A stretch of DNA of 39,518 nt from assembly GCA_026645735.1 (NCBI GenBank), contig JAPKMT010000031.1:1-39518 (forward strand), in the 5' to 3' direction. Source of the DNA: Flexilinea sp. (GTDB taxonomy: Bacteria; Chloroflexota; Anaerolineae; Anaerolineales; Anaerolineaceae). Made by a program: the position numbers and the translations under genes. This document shows, piece by piece, positions 23,234-32,421 of this stretch. Below the pieces are notes generated by a model. The model did no database searches. It saw only the letters and a program-made list of their open reading frames with translations, and was not told the origin of the DNA. The number at the start of each line of letters is the position of its first letter. Position 1 is the first letter of the stretch.

Positions 23234-24646
23234 ATGGGAAAATCATATACGCAATATGTCTGCCAGCAATGCGGCCGGATGAATCCAAAATTTTTGGGAC
23301 GCTGTCCGAGCTGTGGCGGGTACGGTACGATGGTTGAAGAAATCATACCGGATCTTCCGCTTTCAAAAATGATTGCCGCTGGCAATGGACAAAAACTTCA
23401 TCCATCCGAACCAACCCGGATGAATGATATTGATTTAAAAAATGAACAGCGAATTGATACGGGAATTGCAGAGTTGTCGCAGGTTCTGGGCGGCGGAATC
23501 GTTCCAGGTTCCGTTATTCTGATCGGAGGGGATCCCGGCATTGGAAAATCAACGCTGCTCCTGCAGACTGCCATTAAAATTGCTGAAAAAGGAACAGTCT
23601 TGTATGTTTCCGGGGAAGAATCCGAACATCAGATAAAAATGCGGGCATCCCGGATTCAAGATTTTGCCGCAGGAAACAAGAAAATCCCGGAGGAGCTTTA
23701 TCTCCTGACGGAAACCAATTTGGAATCGATTCTGGATCAAATCCAAAAAATTAATCCACAGTTTGTAATCATTGATTCAATCCAAACTGTTCAATTATCT
23801 GAACTAAATTCGACCGCAGGGTCCATCGGACAGGTACGCGAGTGTGCAGGTCGTCTGCGCGAACTGGCAAAAAATCGTGAAATTACCGTTTTTCTGATCG
23901 GACACGTTACGAAAGAAGGTATGATTGCCGGACCGCGCGTGCTGGAACATATTGTCGATACTGTGTTATACCTGGAAGGCGATCGTTTTCAGTCCCTGCG
24001 TCTGCTGCGATCAGTAAAAAATCGGTATGGCCCGACTTCTGAAGTCGGTGTATTTGAAATGATTGAGCGAGGATTGGTGGAGGTCAGTAATCCGTCCGAA
24101 GTATTTTTAGCGGAACGCATGATCAATGCGCCCGGATCTGCGATTGTCGTCACAATGGAAGGGACGCGGCCAATTCTGGTAGAAATTCAGGGTTTGACCA
24201 ACATCACGGCTTTTGGAAACCCGCGTCGTACTCCTGTCGGCATCGATATGAACCGTCTTTTCCTGATCACGGCTGTGATCACTCGAAGACTGGGTGTCCG
24301 ATTAAGCGAACAGGATGTGTTTGTGAACGTCGTCGGCGGTTTGAAAATTTCTGAACCGGCTGCTGATCTGTCCATTGCTGCGGCGATTGTATCTTCTGTT
24401 AAAAATCAACCGATTCGGGCAGATTCAGTATTAATTGGTGAGATTGGACTTTCCGGTGAAATTCGGGGCGTCAGCAAGATAGCTGCCCGATTAAAAGAGG
24501 CTGCGAAACTGGGTTTTACAACAGCGGTCATTCCGCATGCATTGCGACGGAACGAGACATTTCCAAAAGGCATTCAGGTGATTGAAGTCCGATCACTGCG
24601 GGAAGCAATCCAGGCAGTATTACTGCCCCCGATTAAAGAGGATTAA
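23234..24646 (+). CDS. radA: DNA repair protein RadA
   Basis: 470 residues, standard length. The N-terminal zinc finger uses C10, C13, C24 and C27 (CQQCGRMNP, CPSCGGYG). A RecA-like ATPase follows with Walker A GGDPGIGKST and the RadA-specific KNRYG motif (consensus KNRFG) in VKNRYGPTSEVGVFEM. The Lon-protease-like C-terminal domain starts near NPRRTPVGIDMNRL and includes DLSIAAAIVSS. RadA is a branch-migrating helicase in homologous recombination. The only -10 box seen (TATAAT, 23222-23227) is six bases before the ATG and no ribosome site is visible, so the mRNA may be leaderless. It heads a unit with DUF6391 and holA. Confidence 0.97.
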   Translation: MGKSYTQYVCQQCGRMNPKFLGRCPSCGGYGTMVEEIIPDLPLSKMIAAGNGQKLHPSEPTRMNDIDLKNEQRIDTGIAELSQVLGGGIVPGSVILIGGDPGIGKSTLLLQTAIKIAEKGTVLYVSGEESEHQIKMRASRIQDFAAGNKKIPEELYLLTETNLESILDQIQKINPQFVIIDSIQTVQLSELNSTAGSIGQVRECAGRLRELAKNREITVFLIGHVTKEGMIAGPRVLEHIVDTVLYLEGDRFQSLRLLRSVKNRYGPTSEVGVFEMIERGLVEVSNPSEVFLAERMINAPGSAIVVTMEGTRPILVEIQGLTNITAFGNPRRTPVGIDMNRLFLITAVITRRLGVRLSEQDVFVNVVGGLKISEPAADLSIAAAIVSSVKNQPIRADSVLIGEIGLSGEIRGVSKIAARLKEAAKLGFTTAVIPHALRRNETFPKGIQVIEVRSLREAIQAVLLPPIKED

Positions 24647-24706
24647 ACGCTGCAGCATGAATCACTGGTTTATTGATTGTGATTTCATTTGATAGAAACG
24701 AGAGGG

Positions 24707-25258
24707 ATGATGGAGAATTCGATATTGAAAACAAGATTCAAAACTCCGATTGAGACTTTTGTGATTCAAATTCGCAAAAATCATGCGTTGGAACATGCTT
24801 CGATTCATGTGCTCGAGACAAAATATCATAAAAAAATGCTCTCTGGATATTCAATTTATAATGGTTTCTTTCTGATTGGGCAGTTGACGATTCAGGAAGC
24901 TCAGGATGCGGCGGATTTGGCTTTGGCAAGGCTGCAGCATGGCGAAAAGCATCTGGCGATCCATCCAGGTTGCGGTACAAATTTGGCAGTGACCGGTTTT
25001 TGTACGGCTCTTGGAGCGATGATCACGATGGCAGGCGCAAATTCCCGGAAAGAACGCTGGAACCGTTTTTCAACGCTGGTTTCCATGAGCAGTGCGATGG
25101 TGATGATCTCAAAACCTTTAGGTATCAAAGCTCAGAAGTACATCACAACGGACGCTGATTTGTCAGGGCTGCGCATCATTGGAATTAATGCAAGCGAATT
25201 GTTCGGACAACCGTGTTTTTTTGTTGAAACAAGTCTGACATCCCAGGGAACAAAATAA
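24707..25258 (+). CDS. DUF6391 protein
   Basis: 183 residues from the ATG at 24707; a second ATG follows immediately at 24710 and both sit behind GAGAGGG. It belongs to an uncharacterised family (DUF6391) seen in Chloroflexota and cyanobacteria. The signature-like segment is IRKNHALEHASIHVLE (about 22-37), followed by SGYSIYNGFFLIGQ and GCGTNLAVTGFCTALGAMITMAG, a glycine-rich, probably membrane-inserted helix; a second hydrophobic stretch is STLVSMSSAMVMI. The C-terminus (YITTDADLSGLRIIGI) resembles a small alpha/beta ferredoxin-like tail. Function is unknown. It lies one base before holA and 60 bases after radA, in one operon with DNA maintenance genes. Confidence 0.75.
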   Translation: MMENSILKTRFKTPIETFVIQIRKNHALEHASIHVLETKYHKKMLSGYSIYNGFFLIGQLTIQEAQDAADLALARLQHGEKHLAIHPGCGTNLAVTGFCTALGAMITMAGANSRKERWNRFSTLVSMSSAMVMISKPLGIKAQKYITTDADLSGLRIIGINASELFGQPCFFVETSLTSQGTK

Positions 25259-25259
25259 A

Positions 25260-26267
25260 ATGGATAGTTCTCCAAATATCTGGATCCTGCACGGGGACGA
25301 TGATGAAGCAATCGATTTGGAACTCAGAAAAATTGAAAAAGTTTCTGCTGATTCAGGTTTGAAGGATTTGAATTTTCAATTACTGGACGGAAAGAATCTC
25401 TCCGGTGATGACTTTTCGAATGCTGTGTTTGCACTTCCATTTCTGACAGATAAACGAATCGTAATCTTAAAAAATCCGCTGCAACTGGCCGGTGGCAGAG
25501 AGGGAAACCAGCGATTACTTAAATTACTGGAATCGATTCCACCCTCGACGTTATTGTACCTGGTGATACCGGACATGATGGAACGAAAAGACTGGATAAC
25601 GCTCGGAAAGACTTCGTTCTTGCGCAAATGGGCGGAAAAAAATTCCGATCGGGCTTCCATCATGGAGTGCAAACTGCCATCGATTCAGGCCATGCGGGAA
25701 TGGATCATCAAGAAAGCTTCTGTTCTGGGAGGGCAGATTGAAGGTCCGGCCGCACAGGCACTGGTCACCAGTGTCGGAAATGATACCCGAGCAGCAGTGT
25801 TTGAATTGGAGAAACTGTCTCTTTTCGTTGATTATCAGCGTCCTGTTGATATCACGGATGTGCAGGATCTGGTTTCTGGCTCCATGCCCGTGAGTGTTTT
25901 TGATATGGTGGATTTTCTGGTTTCCGGGAATGCCCGTGACGCGCTGCGAACATTGCACCGGCTGTATGATGATCAGGAAATCCCCGTCCTTTTTTCAATG
26001 ATTGTGCGTCAGTTTCGTCTGTTGATTCAAACCAAAGAGATCTTAAATGAAAAAAGTGCTTCCGATAGTGTTCAAAGAGAGCTAAACCAGATACAGTATG
26101 TTGCTGATAAACTGATTCGGCAGGCATCCAATTTTTCAATGGATCAAATCAACACAATCTATAAAAGATTGGTTGATTTGGATTTCGAGTTCAAGACCAG
26201 TCAAACAGATCCGAAAGCTGCACTGGATACCTTTGTGATGGAAGTGGCGAAAATGCTTCAAAAATAG
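25260..26267 (+). CDS. holA: DNA polymerase III subunit delta
   Basis: 335 residues, the usual size of HolA, the clamp-loader subunit that opens the beta sliding clamp during replication. The N-terminal AAA-like fold opens with NIWILHGDDDEAIDLELRKI (no Walker A, as expected for delta), then PFLTDKRIVILKNP and LLYLVIPD. The middle has ARAVFELEKL-like features (DTRAAVFELEKLSLFV), and the C-terminal collar helices contain SVFDMVDFLVSGNARDALRTLHRLYDDQEIPVLFSMIVRQFRLLIQ. It starts one base after the DUF6391 stop. A bidirectional terminator follows at 26371-26397. Confidence 0.93.
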   Translation: MDSSPNIWILHGDDDEAIDLELRKIEKVSADSGLKDLNFQLLDGKNLSGDDFSNAVFALPFLTDKRIVILKNPLQLAGGREGNQRLLKLLESIPPSTLLYLVIPDMMERKDWITLGKTSFLRKWAEKNSDRASIMECKLPSIQAMREWIIKKASVLGGQIEGPAAQALVTSVGNDTRAAVFELEKLSLFVDYQRPVDITDVQDLVSGSMPVSVFDMVDFLVSGNARDALRTLHRLYDDQEIPVLFSMIVRQFRLLIQTKEILNEKSASDSVQRELNQIQYVADKLIRQASNFSMDQINTIYKRLVDLDFEFKTSQTDPKAALDTFVMEVAKMLQK

Positions 26268-26370
26268 AGAATTCTTCGGTAATGTTGTCTAAAATCGACT
26301 TGATGCAAGGAATTAAAATACTGTTAGAAGATTCCCCAATTGATTCATACAACTCATGATTTATAAAAAA

Positions 26371-26405
26371 AACAGCCGACTCCAGAGAACGGCTGTTTTT
26401 TTTTT
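26371..26405. terminator. Bidirectional rho-independent terminator
   Basis: AACAGCCG (26371-26378) pairs with CGGCTGTT (26390-26397) across an 11-base loop. A run of A on the left and of T on the right makes it work for both the rightward radA-holA unit and the leftward DUF3048 gene. Confidence 0.9.
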
Positions 26406-26419
26406 TCAGATTCGATGCA

Positions 26420-27832
26420 TTATTTTGTTTCTTGAAGAATTGCTGACAATTCTTCATTTTCTGCCAGTGCTATTTCTTTTTCTCCTGGTTTAATGGATAT
26501 GTATGGGACTTTCCAGAAACCTGTCCCTTTGGATACTTCGCTTCCAAGCGCATTGGATATTTCATAATACGGATTGCCGGTTGACAGGATATGAACCCAA
26601 CTATGCCCAGGTTTTAATGGAAACGCATTTCCGGAATCATCGATAAAACGGATTGGGCGCATTCTTTCTGTTTCTCTCTCATACGCTTCGGATTTGGTCG
26701 TCCAGTAAACACGATACATAATGCCATCACGGAAGACAAGCGCCGGATTCTTTTCCACATAATTGAAATCAACTGAAAAATTGCCTTCTGCTCCAACCAG
26801 TGAATGTGCCGCAAAGAGAACAATCAGATTTTGAACCGCAATTTGCTGATCGTTAAGGAAATCCAAATCCGCAACGATTTCCGGATTTGAGGAAGAATTT
26901 TGTGATCGGTGATAAAGGCCGTCTTTTGGATCAAATTGCCAAAGAATTTGATTAAAGCCTGCATACCGCATGAAAAGGGATTGGCCGTTCTCCCCCGATT
27001 TGGGTATACCAATCGAAAACGGTATGGTTAATCCCTGAACATCAGGAATTACCAGGCGTTTTTTCCATTTTTCCAGATAATTTTGGATATGAGAAACCGG
27101 AATGTCCGGATATTTCTCGTCACCTTTCAAACCAAACCACTTTTCGTTGTTTAGAATACCGGCGTCTTCAACATACTGCGGATTACCGGTTGTCAGTAGC
27201 AGCGCCTGATATTGTTTCCGCAGGGATTCCAGTCCCAGTAAAGCTCCGGACATTGCTCCGACGTATGGATCCATCCCTTTGGTGGATTCCGGCAGGGATC
27301 CATAGAAGAGCGCAATCGGTCGGGACTCGCCGGTATTTGCATACATTTCAAATACCCAGGGCGCCTGGCTCAAACCCGCGGAAGGACGATTGCCATCCGG
27401 ATAGCGGGATACCGGTATCAGAACCGGCGGGTATGTTAAAAATTCCGGCTGCTGGATCGATTGTCCGGTCAGAGGATTGAACAGCGGCAACGATGCCGGT
27501 GAAGCAGGAATCGCGGTTGCTGCAACGGCTGTAGGCGTCGAAGTGCTGGTTTCTGTTGTTGCTTCTATGGTGCTTTCCAGATTTTCAATACTTTCCGATG
27601 GAACAACTTCAGTCAAAACGGTAGTTTCGATAGGAACCGGCAATGTTTCAATCGGAGATACAGCCTCAGTTTCGACGATTTGTTCCGGTGATTCTGTCAG
27701 ATCCGGTTCGGTTATCGGCGGAAGCGCTGTTGATGCATTTTCAATGTTTTCCTGGTAAGCAAGCATCGCGGATGACAGGAGAAAAACTGCGATCATCCCG
27801 ATAAGTATTTTAAAAAGGATATTTTTTTTCAT
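26420..27832 (-). CDS. Exported DUF3048 (YerB-like) protein
   Basis: 470 residues with an N-terminal signal or anchor helix (ILFKILIGMIAVFLLSSAMLA), then a low-complexity Thr/Glu/Pro-rich stretch of about 100 residues, then the DUF3048 region. Its hallmark is seen in RPSAGLSQAPWVFEMYANTG, RPIALFYGS, DPYVGAMSGALLGLESLRK and, in the C-terminal half, LIVLFAAH and RVYWTTKSEAYER. In other bacteria, proteins of this family are secreted or surface-anchored lipoproteins of unknown function; no lipobox cysteine is seen here. The gene ends at a bidirectional terminator. Its upstream region (27833-28305) is shared with the divergent LivJ-type operon. Confidence 0.8.
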   Translation of the reverse strand: MKKNILFKILIGMIAVFLLSSAMLAYQENIENASTALPPITEPDLTESPEQIVETEAVSPIETLPVPIETTVLTEVVPSESIENLESTIEATTETSTSTPTAVAATAIPASPASLPLFNPLTGQSIQQPEFLTYPPVLIPVSRYPDGNRPSAGLSQAPWVFEMYANTGESRPIALFYGSLPESTKGMDPYVGAMSGALLGLESLRKQYQALLLTTGNPQYVEDAGILNNEKWFGLKGDEKYPDIPVSHIQNYLEKWKKRLVIPDVQGLTIPFSIGIPKSGENGQSLFMRYAGFNQILWQFDPKDGLYHRSQNSSSNPEIVADLDFLNDQQIAVQNLIVLFAAHSLVGAEGNFSVDFNYVEKNPALVFRDGIMYRVYWTTKSEAYERETERMRPIRFIDDSGNAFPLKPGHSWVHILSTGNPYYEISNALGSEVSKGTGFWKVPYISIKPGEKEIALAENEELSAILQETK

Positions 27833-28305
27833 AATTTGCCTTTGTGACTGACTATGTTGCTATTACAGCATCGCGCTGCTAAGAGATTAGAATCATTCCA
27901 TTAAAAACCTTGCGTTATCCCAATCTGTGAAGTGCTTTTTTATTTTTTGCGATAAATTTCAGTTGATACCTATTCCAATTTTACAACAGAAGTCAACTGA
28001 GCATGAACTCGCCCGCTTGACATGTGTCAATTGGATGAACACGTGCGCTGTTGAATCGTTGTCGAGATGTGTGCAATCAATCGAATTTATGCTTATGAAT
28101 AATAAAAAGAATTTCTTGTGAAATATGGGAAAATCATGAGCTTTCATCCCTTATATAAAAAGTGCACAATGTTATTTGCCTAAATAATTTCAATTTCTAC
28201 TGACTTCCAGGTTTTTCAATGTGCATTTGCACACTTGGACTTTCCTGTTTTTTTTTATAATTTTAATAAGTCAGGGAAACAGATAGAAAATAGAAAGGAA
28301 ACAAA
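27833..28305. other. Divergent control region between DUF3048 and the ABC importer operon
   Basis: 473 bp without a gene. The right part holds the operon's probable promoter and an operator-like palindrome. A GTGCAC hexamer near 28161 repeats part of that palindrome. No other structure is evident. Confidence 0.5.
28220..28261 (+). promoter_or_regulatory. Candidate promoter and operator of the ABC importer operon
   Basis: A -10 box TATAAT (28256-28261) is preceded by TTGGAC (28235-28240) with a short 15-bp spacer. The palindrome TGTGCA-TT-TGCACA (28220-28233) directly abuts the -35. A regulator such as the PucR-type protein of this locus could bind there; that link is inferred from position only. 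Confidence 0.4.
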
Positions 28306-29574
28306 ATGAAGAAAAGCTTTATCCCCGTTATATTGCTTGCAGTAATTTTAACAAGCATATGTTTCAGCAGCGTGAGCGCTGCAGATGATACTGTGAAAAT
28401 CGGTGTCGTGTATCCACTCTCAGGGAATCAGGCATTGACTGGATTTGAATATCGTGCCGGCTGCGAGCTAGCAGAAGAAATCATTAATAATGAACACCCT
28501 GAATGGGCTCCATTAAAATTTGCTGAAACTGCCGGAATTCCAGCACTTGACGGCAAAAAGATTGAAATTGTTTACGGTGACTCTCAGGCTACTCCAGAAC
28601 GTGGACAAAATGAAGCAGAGAGACTGATCACACAGGAAGGTGTTGTGGCTTTGATTGGTGCATTCAACAGTTCCGTCTCAACCACAGCCAGCCAGGTTGC
28701 CAAACGTTATGGAATTCCATTTATCTGCGATTCTGCCAGTTCCCCAACCTTAACATCTCGTGGTTTCCAATATTTCTTCCGTGTCTTTGGTAACGATGCG
28801 ATTTTTGTTGAAAACCTGTTCACCGCAATGCGGGAAGAAGCGGATAAAGACACCAGCAGAGAATATAAAACTGTCATGGTTCTTAATGAAAACTCCCTTT
28901 GGGGTTCTGACGTTGCGGATATTGCAAAACTGGTAGCGCCAAAATATGGATTCGAAGTAGTTGATCAGATTTCTTATCCATCAACAACGACACAGGTCAA
29001 CTCTGAAGTTCAGCGTGTCGTGGCTAAGGATCCGGATATTTTATTCCAGGCTTCCTATGTTGCAGATGCGATGTTGTTCATGCGCACGTTTAAGGAACAA
29101 AAATATACTCCGAAGATGTATGTGTATGCAGATGGAAAACCATTGAACTTCTCCTATCGTGAAACTCTCGGACCTGATGGCTGGTGGACAGTGTTCCGCA
29201 CAGTATATACAAAGAAAGATGCTCCATTTGTTAATTTGATTACGGATGACTATTTTTCAGAGCATTATCCTGACTTAAAATTTAATGAGAATCAGGGAAG
29301 TGTTATTACTTCCGTTCAAGTTCTGGTTGATGCAATCAATCGTGCCGGATCCACCGATCCGGAAAAATTACGTGAGGCTTTAACACAGACTGACATCAAA
29401 GGCGAAGAGATTATCCTTCCGTTTGCCGGAGTTCAGTTTGATGAAACCGGCCAGAATATTTTAGCTCGTGCCATCGTTGTTCAGGCTCAGGAAGATTTCA
29501 AATTTGTAAATCTGTGGCCAGCCGAAATGAAAAATGGCGACTATGTGCCCTATCCTGCATGGGATGAAAGATAA
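28306..29574 (+). CDS. ABC transporter substrate-binding protein, branched-chain amino acid (LivJ) type
   Basis: 422 residues of the type I periplasmic-binding family that feeds Liv-type ABC importers. A signal peptide occupies about residues 1-27 (MKKSFIPVILLAVILTSICF then SSVSAADD), without a lipobox. The mature protein begins VKIGVVYPLSGNQALTGFEY, the family's first strand and ligand loop, then IEIVYGDSQATPERGQNEAERL, VVALIGAFNSSVSTTASQVAKRYGIPFICDSASS and VMVLNENSLWGSDVADIAKL. The ligand may be an amino acid, amide or N-heterocycle; relatives vary widely. The start has a GAAAGGA site. A stable hairpin follows (29591-29617) before the permease genes, a usual way to make more binding protein than permease. 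Confidence 0.9.
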   Translation: MKKSFIPVILLAVILTSICFSSVSAADDTVKIGVVYPLSGNQALTGFEYRAGCELAEEIINNEHPEWAPLKFAETAGIPALDGKKIEIVYGDSQATPERGQNEAERLITQEGVVALIGAFNSSVSTTASQVAKRYGIPFICDSASSPTLTSRGFQYFFRVFGNDAIFVENLFTAMREEADKDTSREYKTVMVLNENSLWGSDVADIAKLVAPKYGFEVVDQISYPSTTTQVNSEVQRVVAKDPDILFQASYVADAMLFMRTFKEQKYTPKMYVYADGKPLNFSYRETLGPDGWWTVFRTVYTKKDAPFVNLITDDYFSEHYPDLKFNENQGSVITSVQVLVDAINRAGSTDPEKLREALTQTDIKGEEIILPFAGVQFDETGQNILARAIVVQAQEDFKFVNLWPAEMKNGDYVPYPAWDER

Positions 29575-29590
29575 ACTATCCATAATTACA

Positions 29591-29617
29591 AGCCTGCTGC
29601 ATAACATGCAGCAGGCT
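29591..29617 (+). promoter_or_regulatory. Intercistronic hairpin between binding protein and permease genes
   Basis: AGCCTGCTGCA (29591-29601) and TGCAGCAGGCT (29607-29617) form a perfect 11-bp stem with the loop TAACA. No T run follows, so it is more likely an mRNA 3'-end stabiliser or partial attenuator than a full terminator. Confidence 0.6.
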
Positions 29618-29756
29618 GATTTCAAAACAAAAAAATCTGCCATATTCAACCTGGCGATCGAAGGAAGCGTGAGGTTAGAGATTTTTTTAGAAAATTTTTT
29701 ACCCCACTTTTCCTTACAAAAATATTTTTTATTGATCTAAGAGAAAGAAACAGCGC

Positions 29757-30635
29757 ATGACAGGATTAGATTTGAATACCTTTCTTCAGATATTGATTAC
29801 AGGATTGTTAATGGGTGCTCTCTATGCTCTGGTAGCCTCAGGCTTAAGCTTGATTCAGGGATTGATGAATATCATCAACTTTTGTCACGGTGATCTTGTA
29901 ACAATATCTATGTATACTTCGTTCCTATTATGGTCAGTTTTCAAGATGGATCCTTTATTAAGCATACCAGTCTGTATTATTGTTTCCACACTGGTCGGTA
30001 TTGCTACTCATAAGCTGATCATTTCCCAGGTTCTGCGAAGTCCGTCCAGTTTTGGTCAAATGTTTTCTACGTATGGATTAGGAATCCTGATTGCTTCAAC
30101 ACTTCAGTTCGTTTTTACACCAAATTATCGAAGTGTTCTCAATCCGTTCGTAGAAGGTTCCATTTCCATTGGAGCAATCAATATCAGCAAACCGCTTCTT
30201 TTTGGAGCAGTCGGAGCTTTGCTCGCATATGGCTTATGTTACTGGTTCATCCGGCGAACACCGGAAGGGCAGGCGCTGCAGGCGACTGAACAGGACCATG
30301 GTGCAGCGCAAATGATGGGTATTGATACAGAAAAAATGTTTTTGCTTGGATGGACGATTTCCGGATTCTGTGTTGGAACTGCTGGAGCGTTGTTAACAAA
30401 TTTCTACTATATCCATCCTTATGTTGGTGAAACATTTTCCAATATTTCTTTTGTCGTGGTGACTTTAGGCGGATATGGTAGTTTTGAAGGATCACTGATT
30501 GCAGGATTGATCGTTGGGGTTGTTGAAACGTTGTCTGGTTATGTAATCGGACCGCAATATAAATTGATTCCGGTTTATCTGACCTACTTGATTGTGTTAA
30601 TGTTCCGCCCTCGCGGATTAATGGGCAGACGCTAG
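29757..30635 (+). CDS. ABC transporter permease, LivH type
   Basis: A 292-residue inner-membrane permease. About eight membrane segments are visible, with the family motif GALYALVASGLSLIQGLMNIINFCHGD near residues 20-46 (LivH consensus has GL-x-IFG-x-NFAHG). Near residue 180 is GHAQMMG-like EQDHGAAQMMGIDTEKMFLLGWTISG, the EAA-type loop that contacts the ATPases. The C-terminal segment FVVVTLGGYGSFEGSLIAGLIVGVVE is typical. It pairs with the LivM-type permease 21 bases downstream to form the channel, energised by the LivG/LivF ATPases. The ATG has GAGAAAG upstream. Confidence 0.9.
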   Translation: MTGLDLNTFLQILITGLLMGALYALVASGLSLIQGLMNIINFCHGDLVTISMYTSFLLWSVFKMDPLLSIPVCIIVSTLVGIATHKLIISQVLRSPSSFGQMFSTYGLGILIASTLQFVFTPNYRSVLNPFVEGSISIGAINISKPLLFGAVGALLAYGLCYWFIRRTPEGQALQATEQDHGAAQMMGIDTEKMFLLGWTISGFCVGTAGALLTNFYYIHPYVGETFSNISFVVVTLGGYGSFEGSLIAGLIVGVVETLSGYVIGPQYKLIPVYLTYLIVLMFRPRGLMGRR

Positions 30636-30656
30636 AAATGGAAAGGAGCATTAATC

Positions 30657-31727
30657 ATGAAAGATAGTGAAAAGCAATTGATGAATGACACAAAAAAAAT
30701 CACACGCGGTATGGTTTTTCGTGTCATAGGCGGATTCGGATTAGCTATATTTTTAATATCATTCCCGCATATTTTTACCTCGAACTACATTCGGAATTTA
30801 GCAATCCTCACATGTATGTGGGCGATTGGTGGTCAGGCGTGGAATGTATTGAGCGGTTATGGATCACGATACTCGATGGGTCATGCGATATTTTTTGGGC
30901 TCGGTGCTTATTCTTCGGCTGTTTTATTTACAAAATACGGCATTTCTCCCTGGTTCGGCATGGTTATCGGAATGTTGGTCTCATCATCAGTTTCAGTTAT
31001 CGTTGGTTTTCCGACATTTAAACTTACTCCTGCCTATTATGGAATGGCAACGCTTGGGTTTACTTTCACGCTTCAGGCAATATTCCTGAATTGGCGATGG
31101 GTTGGAGATTCACGCGGGGTTTTTATGCCCCTGCTTCGGAAGTCATCAATATTTGATTTCCAATTTGCAAATAATAAGACACAATACTATTACATTGTTT
31201 TGTTTTTACTCGTTCTTAGTTATTTCCTGGTTTATAAGGTATCCAAATCCAAATTAGGTTTTTATATACGAGCAATGAAAGAAGATGAATTGGCAGCACA
31301 AAGTCTTGGAGTGGATGTGATGAAAAATCTTCAGATTGTTGGAATCATCAGTGCTTCTTTGGCATCCGTTGCCGGAACCTTTTATGCGCAATACATGCTG
31401 TATGTTGATCCGATGAGTGTTTATAACAGCATAACGTCCAATAATTTTATATTAAGCGCTACTTTGGGTGGAATAGCGACTATTGCGGGACCGTTGATTG
31501 GTGCGATTATTTTTATCCCAACCGGTGAATTAATTCGTGGCTGGATAGGCGGATCTGGAAAAGCATTTGATCAGATGCTTTGGGGTTTTGTGATCATCTT
31601 AATCGCCATTTATCGACCAAGCGGAATTCTAGGCTGGTTCAAAGAACATGCTAAGATTTTCTCTGGAATCTCAAAATGGATGAAAGAACCAATTGTTAGG
31701 AGCAATCATGACAATTCTGGAATGTAA
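30657..31727 (+). CDS. ABC transporter permease, LivM type
   Basis: A 356-residue second permease of the importer. The family segment WAIGGQAWNVLSGYGSRYSMGHAIFFGLGAYSSA (about 52-85; LivM consensus has GY-x-G-x-xSLGHA) is clear. Then GFTFTLQAIFLNWRWVGDSRGV and GFYIRAMKEDELAAQSLGVDVMKNLQIVGIIS, the coupling loop, followed by ATLGGIATIAGPLIGAIIF. About ten membrane segments. It has a GGAAAGGAG ribosome site. Its end overlaps the start of the ATPase gene by 20 bases, so translation is coupled. Confidence 0.9.
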   Translation: MKDSEKQLMNDTKKITRGMVFRVIGGFGLAIFLISFPHIFTSNYIRNLAILTCMWAIGGQAWNVLSGYGSRYSMGHAIFFGLGAYSSAVLFTKYGISPWFGMVIGMLVSSSVSVIVGFPTFKLTPAYYGMATLGFTFTLQAIFLNWRWVGDSRGVFMPLLRKSSIFDFQFANNKTQYYYIVLFLLVLSYFLVYKVSKSKLGFYIRAMKEDELAAQSLGVDVMKNLQIVGIISASLASVAGTFYAQYMLYVDPMSVYNSITSNNFILSATLGGIATIAGPLIGAIIFIPTGELIRGWIGGSGKAFDQMLWGFVIILIAIYRPSGILGWFKEHAKIFSGISKWMKEPIVRSNHDNSGM

Positions 31728-32421
31728 GCATATTTGCAAAAAATTTGGCGGGATTACAGCGAATAATGATGTTAATATCTCGGTTGAAGAAGGGGAGATG
31801 ATCGGTTTAATCGGACCCAATGGATCCGGTAAGACCACATTATTTAACTGTATATCCGGGGTTTATAAAGTTGATTCTGGAGAAATTATCTTTCGTGGAA
31901 ATGCAATTCAAAAATTATCACCTCATCGGAGAACTCCCTTGGGGATTGCAAGAACATTCCAAATCGTAAGGCCTTTTAAAGCTTTGACAGTTTTAGAAAA
32001 CGTGATGATCGGCTCTCTCTTAAAATCCAAATCACCAGTAGAAGCGGAAGAAAAAGCCCGTGAAATAATCGATTTTCTTGGAATGACAAGATTTATCGAT
32101 TACACAGGAGCCCATTTGACGCTGGCATATAAGAAACGCCTGGAAATTGCGCGGGCATTGGCAACGGAACCCTATATATTAATGTTGGATGAAGCGATGG
32201 CTGGTCTAAACGCAGCTGAAACCATAGAAGCGGTCGAATTTGTTCGGAAGATTAATGACCGAGGCACGTCAATCATTCTGGTAGAACACGTTATGGAGGT
32301 TGTAATGCCATTATCTGACAGAGTGTATGTCCTTGAAAACGGAAAAGTGATTTCAGAAGGACTACCATCAGAAGTATCCAAAGATCCTTTAGTGATTGAG
32401 GCTTATTTGGGGGGCGAATAA
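31708..32421 (+). CDS. ABC transporter ATPase, LivG type
   Basis: 237 residues from the ATG at 31708, which has TAGGAG just upstream; the frame opens 15 bases earlier at 31693. Walker A is GPNGSGKTT (about 37-45) and Walker B ends LMLDEAMAGLNAAE (DEA rather than the usual DEP). The signature is not LSGGQ but LAYKKRLEIARAL, the atypical form seen in a LivG subgroup, so it still fits the family. The C-terminal ENGKVISEGLPSEVSKDPLVIEAYLGGE is typical of LivG. It hydrolyses ATP on the cytoplasmic side to drive uptake. Stop and next start overlap (TAATG). Confidence 0.92.
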   Translation: MTILECKHICKKFGGITANNDVNISVEEGEMIGLIGPNGSGKTTLFNCISGVYKVDSGEIIFRGNAIQKLSPHRRTPLGIARTFQIVRPFKALTVLENVMIGSLLKSKSPVEAEEKAREIIDFLGMTRFIDYTGAHLTLAYKKRLEIARALATEPYILMLDEAMAGLNAAETIEAVEFVRKINDRGTSIILVEHVMEVVMPLSDRVYVLENGKVISEGLPSEVSKDPLVIEAYLGGE

